Below, piece by piece: positions 4,367 through 5,142 of a stretch of 5,142 nt of DNA. Source of the stretch: Chlamydiota bacterium (GTDB taxonomy: Bacteria > Chlamydiota > Chlamydiia > Chlamydiales > Simkaniaceae); contig JAKQGT010000056.1 in assembly GCA_029556005.1 (NCBI GenBank), positions 1 to 5,142 on the forward strand, in the 5' to 3' direction. The first letter of the stretch is position 1; each line of letters opens with the position of its first letter. The notes under the pieces are model-generated. The model worked only from the letters and a program-made list of their open reading frames with translations, did no database searches and was not told the origin of the DNA. The position numbers and the translations under genes are program-made.

Positions 4367-5142
4367 ATGTTGAAAGATAAAAAACTCTTGCGCACAGACA
4401 GCTATATCAATGGCAAATGGGTAACGGGAAGCACCACTTTCCCGGTCATCAACCCTTTTAATGGGAAAAAAATTGCCGATGTGACAGAAGTGGGCGCTCA
4501 AGAGACTAAAGCAGCGATTGAAGGAGCCCATAAAGCTTTTGAATCTTGGAAAAAAGTGAGTGCTAAAGAGCGTGGGGCCCTTCTCAAAAAGTGGGATGCC
4601 CTCATGAATGAAAATTGGGAGGATCTCAGCACCCTTTTAACCCATGAAGTGGGGAAACCCTATGAACAAGCAACCCATGAACTCATGGGAAATAATGGCT
4701 TTTTCAATTGGTATGCCGAAGAATCAAAACGCCTTCATGGACTCACCATGCTCTCCCCCGATCCTAACCGCCGGTTCCTGACGATTAAGCAGCCCGTTGG
4801 GGTTGTCGCTGTTGTCACCCCTTGGAATTTCCCCTCCGTATTACCGATTCAGAAGTGTGCTCCCGCTCTGGCTGCGGGATGCACTGTTGTCCTCAAACCC
4901 GCTGAAGATACTCCCCTATCCGCCCTCGCTCTCGCCGAGCTTGCTGATCGCGCAGGAATTCCTCCAGGAGTCTTTAATGTCATTACCTGTCAAAATCCGA
5001 CTCAGGTTGGCTATGAACTGACCCATCACCCTCTAGTGCGAAAATTTACATTCACCGGTTCAACTGAGGTCGGGAAACGGTTATACAGTGAAGCGGGGAA
5101 AACCGTTAAAAATGTGACACTCGAGCTGGGAGGAAACTGCCC
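4367..5142 (+). CDS. gabD: NAD-dependent aldehyde dehydrogenase, GabD family (N-terminal 258 residues; 3' end outside window)
   Basis: From the ATG at 4367 the frame stays open to the window edge. The start is chosen because the protein then begins LKDKKLLRTDSYINGKWV, which aligns with the beginning of full-length GabD enzymes. The Shine-Dalgarno is poor (AGGTG 13 bases upstream), so translation may depend on ribosomes leaving the upstream gene 16 bases away. Visible landmarks are PWNFP (152-156, Asn154), LKPAEDTP (176-183, Lys177, with Glu180 favouring NAD), GSTEVG (231-236) and LELGG (252-256, Glu253). The catalytic cysteine lies beyond the edge. It aligns without gaps to the preceding ALDH, with roughly 55-60% identity by eye, including a shared SPDP(S/N)RRF(M/L)TIKQP block, so the pair arose by tandem duplication. 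Gln162 replaces one substrate-binding arginine of characterised succinate-semialdehyde dehydrogenases, so the substrate is open. Confidence 0.88.
   Translation, partial: MLKDKKLLRTDSYINGKWVTGSTTFPVINPFNGKKIADVTEVGAQETKAAIEGAHKAFESWKKVSAKERGALLKKWDALMNENWEDLSTLLTHEVGKPYEQATHELMGNNGFFNWYAEESKRLHGLTMLSPDPNRRFLTIKQPVGVVAVVTPWNFPSVLPIQKCAPALAAGCTVVLKPAEDTPLSALALAELADRAGIPPGVFNVITCQNPTQVGYELTHHPLVRKFTFTGSTEVGKRLYSEAGKTVKNVTLELGGNC

Overview
The window looks like part of a bacterial chromosome with about 47-48% GC in sampled housekeeping lines and one clearly AT-richer gene in the middle. The species cannot be named from the sequence. A tRNA gene without an encoded CCA end, poly-G tracts and the general gene style would fit a chlamydia-like (environmental Chlamydiae) bacterium, but this is weak inference and other lineages fit too.

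Layout, left to right. (1) Bases 1-471 (+) are the C-terminal half of a SAM-dependent methyltransferase of the Methyltransf_24 type, cut by the window edge. (2) Bases 423-797 (-) encode a small acidic protein of unknown function that converges on the methyltransferase; the two coding ends overlap by 49 bases. (3) Bases 876-2027 (-) encode a complete AAA_14/DUF4143 ATPase. It is markedly AT-rich (two sampled lines 28% and 37% GC), has its own near-consensus promoter and looks like an accessory gene acquired by transfer. (4) Bases 2198-2271 (-) are a tRNA-Arg with anticodon UCG, immediately upstream of the ATPase and on the same strand. (5) Diverging from the tRNA, bases 2333-5142 (+) form a tight unit: recO, a complete but shortened aldehyde dehydrogenase (ALDH) that overlaps recO by an ATGA junction, and after 16 bases a second, paralogous ALDH that runs off the right edge.

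How the parts relate. The recO-ALDH-ALDH arrangement suggests one transcript joining recombinational repair with two NAD-dependent aldehyde oxidations. This is a positional coupling and there is no obvious functional link. Both ALDHs belong to the succinate-semialdehyde dehydrogenase (GabD) family by overall sequence. The first has lost both arginines that hold the substrate carboxylate in characterised enzymes, lacks the N-terminal strand, and carries an internal deletion of about ten residues, so its substrate may have changed. I found no CRISPR array, transposase, integrase, riboswitch or recognisable multi-gene defence system. The best candidates for further attention are the divergent ALDH pair and the tRNA-adjacent ATPase with its promoter-overlapping inverted repeat.
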